This document shows positions 21,583 to 30,587 of a stretch of 64,000 nucleotides of DNA, piece after piece. The notes beneath the pieces are model-generated. The model was not told the origin of the DNA. It saw only the letters and a list, made by a program, of their open reading frames with translations, and made no database searches. Numbering within the stretch: the first letter of the stretch is position 1; each line of letters opens with the position of its first letter. The stretch comes from CAIWHR01 sp963734575 (lineage in GTDB: Bacteria > Pseudomonadota > Gammaproteobacteria > Burkholderiales > Casimicrobiaceae). The stretch is taken from positions 1 to 64,000 of the forward strand of contig CAVTHT010000008.1 of the NCBI GenBank assembly GCA_963734575.1, written 5' to 3'. Position numbers and translations under genes: made by a program.

Positions 21583-22627
21583 TCACGCGAGACCGCGATA
21601 TGCGGACGAATAGCCGATGTAGATGTCGCGAAAGCGCGCGAACGCCTCGCGCTCGCTCGCCTTCACCTGCCGAAAGCGGCGCGCGGGCCGTCCCGCCCAG
21701 ATCCATCCGGATTCCACGATCGGTTCCCGGCTCGACGAACGAGCGCGCGCCCACGCATGCGCCGGCTTCCACCGTGACGTGGTCGCCGAGCTCCGAGCCC
21801 ATGCCGACGAGCGCGTCGTCGCCGATGGTGCCCGAACCGATGCGTGCGTTGTGACCCACCGTGACGCCGGCGCCGATGACGAGATCGCCGCGCGCACGGT
21901 GCGTGACGAGCAGCGAGTTGTCCTGGATGTTCGTGCCCGGCCCGATCACGATGGAGCCATCCCCGGCCGCCACGATGCAGCCGAAGAACACGCCGGCCTC
22001 GGGCGCGATCCTGACGTCGCCGACGACGAGCGCCGTCGGCGCCACGTACGCGCGGTCCACGGCGGGCGTGCCGCCTGCGGCGAGCGCAAGCTCGACTTCA
22101 CCGAGCGCGACAGGGGGCAGGCTCGCGGCCTCGACGGGCTCGACCGCGGCATCATTGCGGATCGCCGCCGCCCACGCGCGTGCTTCGTCGCGCGTGATCT
22201 CGCGCACCGGCAGCGCCGGATTGCCGGCGTAGAGAAAACCGCCGGGCAGGTTCTTGCGCGGCGGCACCAGGCTGCCCGCGGCGATGACCGCGAAAGCGCC
22301 GACGACGGCACCGTCCATGACCACTGCGGTGTCCCCGACCACGACGCCATCCTCCAGCGTGCACGCGTGCACGAGGGCGTACTTGCCGACCGTGACCTCG
22401 TGACCGACTGCGGACGGAATGAGCCCGTCCGCGATGTGCACCGTCGCGCGCTCGTCGAAGAAGGCGTTCTCGCCGATGGTGATCGATTCACCGTCGCCGC
22501 GCAGCGTGGCCAGCGAGCGCAGCACGAGGCCGTCGCCCGCCCGCGAGCGACCGATCAGCGCGGCATCGTGCGCGATGTCGGCGCCGGCGCCATGCGTGGG
22601 CTGGAACTCGCGGTACGGAAGGAGCAT
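21583..22627 (-). CDS. Tandem gamma-carbonic-anhydrase-like protein (two left-handed beta-helix domains)
   Basis: About 347 residues with two gamma-CA-like hexapeptide domains in one chain. Domain 1 (about 1-145) ends in SLVPPRKNLPGGFLYAGNP; domain 2 (about 190-345) contains GTNIQDNSLLVTH and VTVGHNARIGSG. Aligned to YrdA/Cam, domain 1 keeps the first zinc His (His64) and third (His87), but the second is Lys82. Domain 2 keeps only the second (His259), with Val/Leu and Gly at the others. Since the classical site uses two His from one subunit and one from its neighbour, the two domains could together build one zinc site. An inserted base near 21730 displaces the C-terminal EREAFARFRDIYIGYSSAY. 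Overlaps nothing; lies upstream of ppa. Confidence 0.8.
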
Positions 22628-22719
22628 TGCAGGGATGGTCAGCGATCAGGGGCGCACAGTTTCGCATGCGCGACTCGCTGCACGATCGCACGGTTTGACC
22701 GGCGCGCGGCGCTCCTGGT

Positions 22720-22911
22720 TTGTCAGGCTGAAGCCTGACCTACAGGACATTCGCTTGCATGGCGCATTGAGCGTTGCAACCCATGTAGGTCAGGCCTCAG
22801 CCTGACGCCACAACGGACAACGACGACGGATTCGATTGCATTGCGCATTGAGCGTTGCAACCCATGTAGGTAAGGCTTCAGCCTGACGCCACAACAAAAA
22901 CGACGACGGTT
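22720..22911. repeat. REP-like palindromic element with two 81-bp tandem copies
   Basis: Two near-identical 81-bp units occupy 22750-22830 and 22831-22911. Each carries GTTGCAACCCATGTAGGT, a GGC-rich hairpin (TCAGGC....GCCTGA in the first copy) and an ACGACGACGG end. An inverted partial copy at 22720-22744 contains a perfect 8-bp stem (GTCAGGCT/AGCCTGAC). The array fills the gap between the 3' end of the mutase gene and the start of the gamma-CA gene, the usual site of REP/BIME elements. Its last base coincides with the mutase stop. Confidence 0.75.
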
Positions 22912-24626
22912 CAGAACACCGGTCGCTCGCGATACGTGCCCCACACGGTCTTCAGCCGCTCGACGATGTCGCCCATCGTTGCGCCCGCCTGCACGAGCTC
23001 GATGGTGATCGGCATGATGTTCTCGTCGGGATGGTTCGCGACGTGCGACGAGGCGCTCGAGCAGCGCGTGCACCTTGGCGTGGTCGCGCTCGCGCCGCAC
23101 GCGCTTCAATCGGTCGATCTGGCGCTCCGCCGTGGTCGGATCGTGCGGATGGAGCTCGATGTCGGCCTTCTCCGCGGGGTCGGCGAACATGTTCACGCCG
23201 ATCACCGGCTTGTCGGCCGCTCGCCTTCCTGAGCGCGGTCTCGTAGGCGAAATCGGCGATGCGCCGCTGGAACCAGCCCTCGTCGATCAGCTTGACGGTG
23301 CCGCCGTTGGCATCGACCTCGTCGATCACCTCGAAGATCGCGCGCTCGTACTGCGTGGTGAGGTTCTCGACCATAGTAGGAGCCGCCGAGCGGATCGACC
23401 ACGTCCGCCACGCCGCTCTCGTGGGCGATGATCTGCTGCGTGCGCAGCGCGATCTTCATCGCCTCCTCGGTCGGGATCGCGAACGCCTCGTCCATCCCGT
23501 TGGTGTGCAGGCTCTGCGCACCGCCCAGCACCGCGGCGAGCGCCTGCAGCCCGGTGCGCACGATGTTGATCTGGTACTGCGGCTTGGTGAGCGACGCCGC
23601 CGCGGTCTGGCAGTGGAAGCGCAGGCGCATCGACTCGGGGTTCTGCGCGCCGAAGCGCTCCTTCATGATCTTCGCGTACACCCGCCGCAGCGCCCGGAAC
23701 TTGGCGATTTCCTCGAAGAAGTCGGCCTGGCACACGAAGAAGAAGGCGAGCCGCGGCGCGAACTCGTCGACGTGCATGCCGGTCTTCGTGACCTCCTCGA
23801 CGTACGTGATGAGGTTGCACATCGTGAATGCCGCTTCGTCCAGCGGCGAGGACCCCGCCTCGGAGATGTGGTAGCCCGAGATGTTGATCGGGTTGTAGCG
23901 CTTCATGTGCCGCGCGCAGAACGTGATGCAGTCGCGCACGATGCGCACCGACGGCGCGATCGGGAAGATCCACTCCTTCTGCGCCATGTACTCCTTGAGA
24001 ATGTCGGCCTGGATCGTGCCGGAGAGCTTGTGCAGGTCGTAGCCCTTCTTCTGCGCGAGCGCGACGTACATCGCGAGCAGGATCCACGCCGACGGGTTGA
24101 TCGTCAGCGAGACCGAGATCTTCTCGAGGTCGATGCCGTCGAAGAGATGCTCCATGTCGGCGAGCGTGTCGATCGCGACGCCTTCGCGCCCGACCTCGCC
24201 CTCGCTCATCGGGTGGTCGCTGTCGTAGCCCATGAGGGTGGGCATGTCGAAGTCGGTCGACAGGCCCGTCTGACCCTGGCCGATGAGGTACTTGAAGCGG
24301 TTGTTGGTGTCTTCGGCGGTGCCGAAGCCGGCGATCTGGCGCATGGTCCAGAAGCGGCCGCGATACATCGTCGGATACGGACCGCGCGTGAACGGATAGC
24401 GGCCGGGAAGGCCGATGTCCTCGAGCGGCGTGTCGGCGACGTCGAGCGCGGTGTACGTGCGCTTGAGCGGAATGCCGCCCAGCGTCGTGAACTCCGGACG
24501 CCGCTCCGGCGCGCGGGCGAGGAACCCCGCGACCTCGTCGTTCTCCCACGACTCGACCGCGGATGCGAGCTTCTCGAGGGCCTGCGGATCGACCGGCGCG
24601 TGGCCGCGAAATACGGGATCGTTCAT
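22911..24626 (-). CDS. hcmA: 2-hydroxyisobutyryl-CoA mutase large subunit (three frameshifts)
   Basis: A B12-dependent acyl-CoA mutase large subunit without a fused cobalamin domain. Three residues separate it from methylmalonyl-CoA mutase: Ile98 (RQIAGFGTAED) where MCM has Tyr89, Asp125 (STDFDMPT), and Gln216 (YMAQKEW) where MCM has Arg207. With a constant offset of 8 these equal Ile90, Asp117 and Gln208 of the characterised Aquincola HcmA (numbers from memory). HISEAG holds the conserved substrate-site His. The C-terminus ends GTYRERPVF. Inserted bases near 23373, 23221 and 23042 must be removed, giving 570 residues. Its ATG overlaps the MeaB-like gene stop (ATGA). Predicted reaction: 2-hydroxyisobutyryl-CoA to 3-hydroxybutyryl-CoA. 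Confidence 0.9.
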
Positions 24627-25597
24627 GCCTCGTCTCCAATGCGGATTGATTCGAGCAGCTCGGCCGCGGCGGCGTGCGGACTCATGGCGCGCGCCTGCAG
24701 CCGTTCGAGCAGTTGCGTCACCTTGCCATCGCGGTGACGTGCGAAGCGGTCGCGCAGGATCTGCTCGCCCGCTTTCAGCAGGCGGCGTTCGTTGATCTGT
24801 TGCCGCCGCTCGTCGATGCGGCCGCCGTCGTTGAGGTGCTTCCAGTGCCCATCCATGGCATCGAGCAGGTCGACGATGCCCTCGCCTTTCGCCGAGCTCG
24901 TCGCCACGACGGGCACGTTCCAGTCGCGGCGCCCTGCGATCGTGAGCCCCATCCCGAGCATCGCCTTGAGATCGACGATCGTGCGGTTGGCGTCGGAGCG
25001 GTCGCACTTGCTCACCACGTGGACGTCGGCGATCTCGAGGATGCCGGCCTTGATCGCCTGGATGTCGTCGCCGAGGCCGGGCGCGGAGACGACGACGGTC
25101 GTGTGCGCTGCGCGCGCGACGTCGACCTCGTCCTGTCCGACGCCGACCGTCTCGATGAGCACGATGTCGTAGCCCGCGGCATCGAGCACGTCGACGGCCT
25201 CGAGCGTGCCGCTCGCGAGGCCGCCCAGCGCACCGCGGGTGGCCATGCTGCGTACGTACACGCCGGGGTCGCCGGCGAGCTCGCCCATGCGGATGCGATC
25301 GCCGAGGATCGCGCCGCCGGAGAACGGGCTCGACGGATCGATCGCGATGATGCCCACCTTGCGTCCGCTGCGCCGGATCTCGGCCGTGAGCAGCGCGACG
25401 AGCGTCGACTTGCCGCTGCCCGGCACGCCGGTGATGCCGACCACGTGGGCACGACCCGCGGCGGCGAACATCGCGTCCAGTGCGTCCCGGCTTTCGGCGC
25501 TGGCCGATTCCGCGCGCGTGAGCAAGCCGCGCAATCGCGCGAATGTCGCCCGCCTTCGCCGCCGGGCACCAGCTCGTGCGGACGGGATGTAGGCCAT
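24623..25597 (-). CDS. MeaB/ArgK-type GTPase, mutase chaperone
   Basis: A G3E-family P-loop GTPase that loads and protects adenosylcobalamin in its partner mutase. Seen: Walker A GVPGSGKSTLVALL, IIAIDPSSPFSGGAILGDRI, the Walker B-like IETVGVGQDEVDV, and the base-recognition KCDRSDANRT. The N-terminus (MAYIPSARAG at 25597) contains two compensating indels near 25580 and 25530: the family sequence AKAGDIRAIAR appears only in a second frame. Start and stop overlap both neighbours (TGATG with the ligase, ATGA with hcmA), showing tight translational coupling. 324 residues. Confidence 0.92.
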   Translation of the reverse strand: MAYIPSARAGARRRRRATFARLRGLLTRAESASAESRDALDAMFAAAGRAHVVGITGVPGSGKSTLVALLTAEIRRSGRKVGIIAIDPSSPFSGGAILGDRIRMGELAGDPGVYVRSMATRGALGGLASGTLEAVDVLDAAGYDIVLIETVGVGQDEVDVARAAHTTVVVSAPGLGDDIQAIKAGILEIADVHVVSKCDRSDANRTIVDLKAMLGMGLTIAGRRDWNVPVVATSSAKGEGIVDLLDAMDGHWKHLNDGGRIDERRQQINERRLLKAGEQILRDRFARHRDGKVTQLLERLQARAMSPHAAAAELLESIRIGDEA

Positions 25598-27020
25598 CAG
25601 TCGAGCCGCGCGTTCATCTCGCGAAACACTTCGCGGTCGTCGATCACGCGCCGCGCCTTGAAGTCGGTGCGCGGGAACGTGCCGGGCTGAACCACCTCCA
25701 CCTTGGCCCGCAGCCCGAGCATCTTCTGCAGCTTGGCGGCGGTCTCCGCGCGCAGCGCGTGCATGCGCTCGTCGCCCCCTGCGCTCACCTGCGCCGATGC
25801 TTCGACGCGCACGAGCAGCTCGTCCATGGCGCCGTCGCGACTGATGATGATGCGATGCTCGCCGCCGTAGCCGTCGAGCGCATTCATCGCCGCATCGACC
25901 TCGCTCGGATACACGTTCTCGCCGCGGATCGTGAACATGTCGTCGATGCGCCCGAAGATGCCGTTCGGCAGGCGCGGATACGTCCTGCCGCACGGGTTCG
26001 GACCGTCCACCCATTGCGTGAGATCGCCCGACAGGAGCCTGATCATCGGTTGCGACGTGCGCTCGAGGTGCGTATACACCGGCGTGCCGCGCTGGCCGTA
26101 GGGCACGCGGTGATAGGTCTTCGGATCGCAGACCTCGGTGTAGATCACGTCCTGCCAGCAGAGCATGCCGTCGGTCTGTGCGGTGCCGGACACGTTCATG
26201 AACGGCGACATCTCGGCCATCGAGCCGCAGTCGATCACGCGTGCTCCGTACGTGTCCGCGATGCGATCGCGCACGCCCGGCACCGACGCGCCGGGCTCGC
26301 CCGAGAAGAACATCGTGCGCAATCCGAACGAGCGCGGATCGTAGCCCTCGCTGCGCGCCACTTCCGCGAGATGCAGCGCGAACGAAGGCGTGCCATAGAA
26401 CGCCTGCGGCTTCATGAGCTCGAGCCACATCGCCGCGCGCGCGGTCATGCCCGGCGCGCCCGCACCGAAGGGGAACGATTTCGCGTGCAGCCGCTCGGCG
26501 CCGGACGAGCGATCCCCACGAGCCCATGTAGAGGCTGAAGATCGCCGCGATGAACACCGTGTCGCCGGGACGGATGCCCATGCCCCACATGATCCGGGCG
26601 TGCGCATTGGCGATCGACGCCCAGTCGTCACGTCCGATGGCGAATGCCGTCGGCCGCCCCGTGGTGCCCGACGTGCCGTGGATGTGGAACACCTCGCGCT
26701 CCGGGATGCACAGATAGTCGCCGAATGGCGGATGCTCCGCCTGCGACTTGCGCAGGTCCTGCTTCGTCACCACCGGCACCCGGCGCTCGAAATCCTCGAG
26801 GGTGCGCAGCTGGTCGGGATGAAAGCCGGCCTCCTCCCATTTGCGCCGGTAGAACGGTGCGTGATCCCATGCATGGCGGCGTCACCTGCCGCAGCCGCTC
26901 GACGATCGCACGCTCGCGCTCGGCGGGCGGCATCGTCTCGCGCACCGGGAACCAGTAGCGCGACCCCGACGGCGGCACGTAGTCTTCGTCGTAGCGGGGT
27001 GGAAACGTCCACGCTTCCAT
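25597..27020 (-). CDS. hcl: 2-hydroxyisobutyrate--CoA ligase-like (phenylacetate-CoA ligase family; two frameshifts)
   Basis: An AMP-forming ligase of the PaaK-like family, about 473 residues after removing inserted bases near 26885 and 26515. The order is MEAWTFPPRYDEDYVPPSG (ATG 27020), then the phosphate-binding IHGTSGTTGRPTAF, FFSGEPGASVPGVRDRI, the Tyr/Asp region IDCGSMAEMSPFMNVSG, FGRIDDMFTIRGENVYPSEV, and a C-terminal Lys in TDFKARRV. Length and context (between B12-mutase subunits and beside a lyase) match the known HCL ligase; substrate is inferred from context only. Eight bp downstream of hcmB. Confidence 0.82.
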
Positions 27021-27027
27021 GGCGGCC

Positions 27028-27444
27028 TCAGCGCGGGCCGCGTTCGGCGACGATGCGCCGCACCATGGCGACGATCTCGTCCGGTGGCGTGTCCTGGAGC
27101 ATCAGCTCCTTCACCCCGGCGTCCTTCAGCGCGGTCACGTCGTCGTCGGGAATCACGCCCCCACCGACGACCAGGATGTCGTCGGCGCCGCGCTTGCGCA
27201 GCAAATCCATGACCCGCGGGAACACGGTCATGTGCGCGCCCGAAAGGATGCTGATGCCGACGACGTCCACATCCTCCTGCACGGCGGCATCGACGACCTC
27301 TTCGGGCGTGCGGTGGAGTCCCGTGTAGATCACGTCCATGCCGGCATCGCGCAGCGTCCGGGCGACGATCTTCACGCCCCGATCGTGCCCATCGAGCCCG
27401 ACCTTCGCGATCAGCACCCGGACCGGTGCATGCGTTGCGTCCAC
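27028..27444 (-). CDS. hcmB: 2-hydroxyisobutyryl-CoA mutase small (B12-binding) subunit
   Basis: A 138-residue cobalamin-binding subunit. The base-off motif DxHxxG is present in KVGLDGHDRGVK, followed by SILSGAHMTVFP and the GGVIPDDD loop that holds the nucleotide tail. It closely matches HcmB, including the LQDTPPDEI and final AERGPR. The start is GTG 27444, chosen because AAGGAGGA lies just upstream; an upstream in-frame ATG at 27540 has no such site and would run through the promoter. It is the first gene of the minus-strand hcm operon. Confidence 0.92.
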   Translation of the reverse strand: MDATHAPVRVLIAKVGLDGHDRGVKIVARTLRDAGMDVIYTGLHRTPEEVVDAAVQEDVDVVGISILSGAHMTVFPRVMDLLRKRGADDILVVGGGVIPDDDVTALKDAGVKELMLQDTPPDEIVAMVRRIVAERGPR

Positions 27445-27468
27445 GGCTCCTCCTTGCTCTGGTGCGGG

Positions 27469-27497
27469 ATAGTATTGGCTTCGAACGACCGCCAATG
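27469..27497 (-). promoter_or_regulatory. Candidate hcm operon promoter with inverted-repeat operator
   Basis: A perfect inverted repeat ATTGGC-N11-GCCAAT spans 27474-27496, in the 172-bp gap between hcmB and the divergent lyase gene. A minus-strand -10 candidate TACTAT (27474-27469) touches the repeat, and its -35 region falls inside it. A bound regulator could control the hcm operon and possibly the lyase gene. No regulator gene is adjacent, so the cognate protein is unknown. Confidence 0.5.
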
Positions 27498-27616
27498 GTT
27501 CGACCGGAAGCATAACGCCGCGGTACGGCATCGATGTCATCCGGTTTGATCAGCGCACCGCTGCGCGGCAGCGGCGCATGGTGGTGTCGGCAACTTCACC
27601 TGCACGCGAGTCGATC

Positions 27617-29341
27617 ATGAACGAGACACCCATCGCCGTCGATGCTGCAGCGAACGTCATCGCGCGCTTCCTCCGGGCCCGCGGCGTGGACCGCGTGTTC
27701 GGCCTGTGCGGCGGACACATCATGCCGATCTGGATGGGCGTCGACGCCCAGGGCATCCGCATCGTGGACGTACGCGACGAGCGCGCCGCGGTGTACATGG
27801 CGCACGCCCACGCCGAGTTGACCGGCGGCATTGGCGTCGCGCTCGTCACCGCCGGTCCCGGGGTGACCAACGCCATGACCGGCATCGCCAATGCGCACGT
27901 GGCGCGTGCCCCGGTGCTGGTGCTATCGGGCACGCCGCCGCGCGCACAGGAGCATCGCGGTGCCCTGCAGGACATCGCGCACGTCGAGCTCGTACGCAGC
28001 ATCACGCGCCACGCGCGCACGGTGCGCGAGCCCTCCGCCGTGCTGCGCGAGCTCGACCTTGCGGTGGAACGTGCGTTCGGAGCGGGCGGCGAGCCCGGCC
28101 CCGTATACCTCGAGTTTCCGACGGACACGTTGCGCGCGGAGGTTCCGCGCGCACTGCAGCGCGACGAGCACCTGCACGCCCGCGTGCGCCCGCCGCTTGC
28201 GCCGCATCCCGACGCGATCGCGCAGGCCGTCGAGGTGCTGTGGTCCGCACGGCGTCCGCTCGTCATCAGCGGGCGCGGCGCGCGCCGCGCGGCACGCGAG
28301 CTTCCCGTCTTTCTGGACGCGCTCGGCGCCGTCCACCTCGACACCGGCGAGAGCCGCGGCCTCGTGGCGGACGCGCATCCGTCCGTCGTCAATGCCATGC
28401 GCGGGCATGCGATGGGCGCCGCCGACGTGGTCGTGACACTCGGCCGGCGGCTCGATTTCCAGCTCGCGTACGGCTCGCCGGCCGTGTTCGGCGACGCCAC
28501 GATGGTGCGCATCGCCGACACCCCGGCCGAGCTCCACGACAACCGGCGGGGCGCCGTCGAGATCCTCGCGGACCCGGGCCTCGCCTTGCGCGCGCTGGTC
28601 GATGTCGCGCGGGGCCGTGAGCCTGCCGTCGACCGCGAGTGGGCGCACACCTTGCGCGCGAAGCACGAAGAGCGCGTGGCCCGGCTGCGCCACAGCATGG
28701 CGGACGCACGAACCGGCAGCGATGGGCGCCTGCACCCGTACGCGCTGCTCGCCGCCGTGCAACGCAAGCTCGACCGCGACAGCATCGTCATCGCGGACGG
28801 CGGGGATTTCCTGAGCTTCGCGCGGGTCGCTCTGTCCGCCGGGACCTATCTCGATCCCGGCCCGCTCGGCTGCATCGGCATCGGCACGCCGTTCGGCATC
28901 GCGGCGAGCCTGGCCTTCCCCCAGCGGCGCGTGGTGGTGGCGACGGGCGATGGTGCGTTCGGCTTCAATGCCATGGAGGTCGATACGGCCGTGCGCCACG
29001 GCGCCCGTGTCGTCATCGTCGTCGCGAACAACGGCGCCTGGCAGATTGAAGTCGATGACCAGCAGAAGACGTACGGCCGCGTCGTCGGCACCCGCCTGCA
29101 GTTCGCCGACCACGCCGCCATGGCACGTGCGTTCGGCATGCACGCCGAGCGCGTCGAGCGCTACGAGGAACTGGACGGCGCGCTGGATCGCGCTTTCGCC
29201 AACGCGCCCGCACTGCTCGACGTCGTCGTGACGCCGGAAGCCGTGTCGGCGGACGCGACCTCGGGCCTCGCGTGGGTGCCTGACCTGCAGCCGCTTACGG
29301 CGTGGGACGAGGCGGAGCGCCGCTGGCGGGACAGCGGCTGA
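27617..29341 (+). CDS. ThDP-dependent 2-hydroxyacyl-CoA lyase-like enzyme
   Basis: A 574-residue ThDP enzyme of the oxalyl-CoA decarboxylase/HACL branch. The cofactor-activating Glu is in VRDERAAVYMA (about residue 54). The ThDP motif runs from GDGAFGFNAMEVD (about 444) to VVANNGAWQIEV (about 471). The C-terminal tail GLAWVPDLQPLTAWDEAE resembles the lid of the actinobacterial 2-hydroxyisobutyryl-CoA lyase (from memory). Predicted: reversible cleavage of 2-hydroxyisobutyryl-CoA to acetone and formyl-CoA. It is divergent from the hcm operon. ATG 27617 is preferred over an upstream GTG/ATG; ribosome site weak. Alternative: another 2-hydroxyacyl-CoA lyase specificity, or a decarboxylase. Confidence 0.83.
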   Translation: MNETPIAVDAAANVIARFLRARGVDRVFGLCGGHIMPIWMGVDAQGIRIVDVRDERAAVYMAHAHAELTGGIGVALVTAGPGVTNAMTGIANAHVARAPVLVLSGTPPRAQEHRGALQDIAHVELVRSITRHARTVREPSAVLRELDLAVERAFGAGGEPGPVYLEFPTDTLRAEVPRALQRDEHLHARVRPPLAPHPDAIAQAVEVLWSARRPLVISGRGARRAARELPVFLDALGAVHLDTGESRGLVADAHPSVVNAMRGHAMGAADVVVTLGRRLDFQLAYGSPAVFGDATMVRIADTPAELHDNRRGAVEILADPGLALRALVDVARGREPAVDREWAHTLRAKHEERVARLRHSMADARTGSDGRLHPYALLAAVQRKLDRDSIVIADGGDFLSFARVALSAGTYLDPGPLGCIGIGTPFGIAASLAFPQRRVVVATGDGAFGFNAMEVDTAVRHGARVVIVVANNGAWQIEVDDQQKTYGRVVGTRLQFADHAAMARAFGMHAERVERYEELDGALDRAFANAPALLDVVVTPEAVSADATSGLAWVPDLQPLTAWDEAERRWRDSG

Positions 29342-29397
29342 GACCGCGACGCAGTGATGTGAATCAGCGGGTGACGGTGCGAACCACCCCGCAGACG

Positions 29398-30566
29398 CTA
29401 CTGCAGCAGCGCGCCGTCGGGGACCGCGTCGGCCCGGAAGAAGAGTGGCATCGCGCTCCCGGGTACCCGGTCGGGATGGACCCCTGCGAGGAGTCGGATG
29501 TCGTGCACCCGGCAATCACGCAACAGGTCGACCAGCATCGCGAGCGGCGTGCCGACCGCCTCGATCGGCTGGAGCGGACAGCGGAAGCCTTCCGCATCGC
29601 GCGTGTCGAAAGGCGATGACAGCGACAGGCGCAGTTCGCCCCCGCCGCGCGCGTCCGGCGCGCGATGGCTGCTGATCACCGCGGACGGCTCGCCCACGGA
29701 TGCGCGAAAGCGGCGGATGGCATTGGTCGCGAAAAGCTGTGCCGCCACCTCGCGCTGCGCGACCAGACCCTGATGCTGCGCGGGCAATGGCCGCGCAGGA
29801 GCGCGCGGCAGCGCAAGGACCGAGACCCCTGTCGTCGACAGCTGCCGGCCCACCGCGCGCGAGAGGTCCGCGGCCCAACGCTCCAGCGACGGATCGGCGA
29901 GCAGGTCGCGGCCGCGCGCAGCCATCGCCGTGCCGACGAGGAAACGAAGGTGCGCCTGCTCGACCCCCGGCCGGACGCATAGCGGCGCGGACTCGAACAG
30001 GCGGCCCGAAGAGGCCGCCTCCTGCTGTCGCCCCGCTGCCGGTAGCTCGCGCACCCTGTGCCACTGCGCAAGCTGCGCGATGCCGAGCCGTGGTGCGGGG
30101 ACGAGGACGGGACTCAAGGCGATCGTTTCGCTCCCGCCCAGGGCGCGCCCCACCCGCAGGATCGCGGCGACCTCGTCGGCATTGGTCAGCTCGGCGTCGA
30201 TCACCTTTTCCGCCGACGGATGTCGCGCCGGCGACGATCACCAGCGGAATGGCGAAGAGCGTGACGTGAAGGTCTCCTGTCGCCCGGTCGTCGGCGCGAT
30301 CCCACGCACTGTCGACGGTTCGCCACAGATGACGCGCGATGTCGACCGATGGAGCGCGTTCGATGGCCTCTGCGACCCGCTCTGGATCACCTTCGCCAAG
30401 CGTGCTCCAGCTCGCGAGGCGAGTCGCGCGTCGACGACGTCGCGTTGCGCAGCCGTCTCGGCGCGGAGCACGTCGCGGGTGAGCGCGAACCAGCCTGCCG
30501 GCGCGCACGTCCGTCGACGCCGGCAGTGAAGTCGCGCGGATCGGGAAACGCGGCGGGGTTGGTCAT
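29398..30566 (-). CDS. Conserved protein of unknown function (frameshifted)
   Basis: About 389 residues spread over three frames. It begins MTNPAAFPDPRDFTAG at 30566, then a segment EGDPERVAEAIERAPSVDIA and DLHVTLFAIPLVIVAGAT, then IDAELTNADEVAAILRVGRA onward in one clean frame to 29398 (LRLSLSSPFDTRDAEGF, GSAMPLFFRADAVPDGAL). Breaks lie near 30215 and 30390-30510. No family recognised. It starts 21 bp after the SafE-like gene, so it is probably cotranscribed with it beside the cbb3 locus. No signal peptide or membrane helix is obvious. Confidence 0.6.
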
Positions 30567-30587
30567 GTTGATCGGTCGCGGATGCAT

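Noticed and set aside
22750..22911. Possible CRISPR repeats
   Set aside because: Only two directly abutting 81-bp copies with no unique spacers, and no cas genes.
22911..24626. Annotation as methylmalonyl-CoA mutase
   Set aside because: The Tyr and Arg that bind the methylmalonyl carboxylate are replaced by Ile and Gln, and the B12 domain is a separate small subunit as in HCM and ICM.
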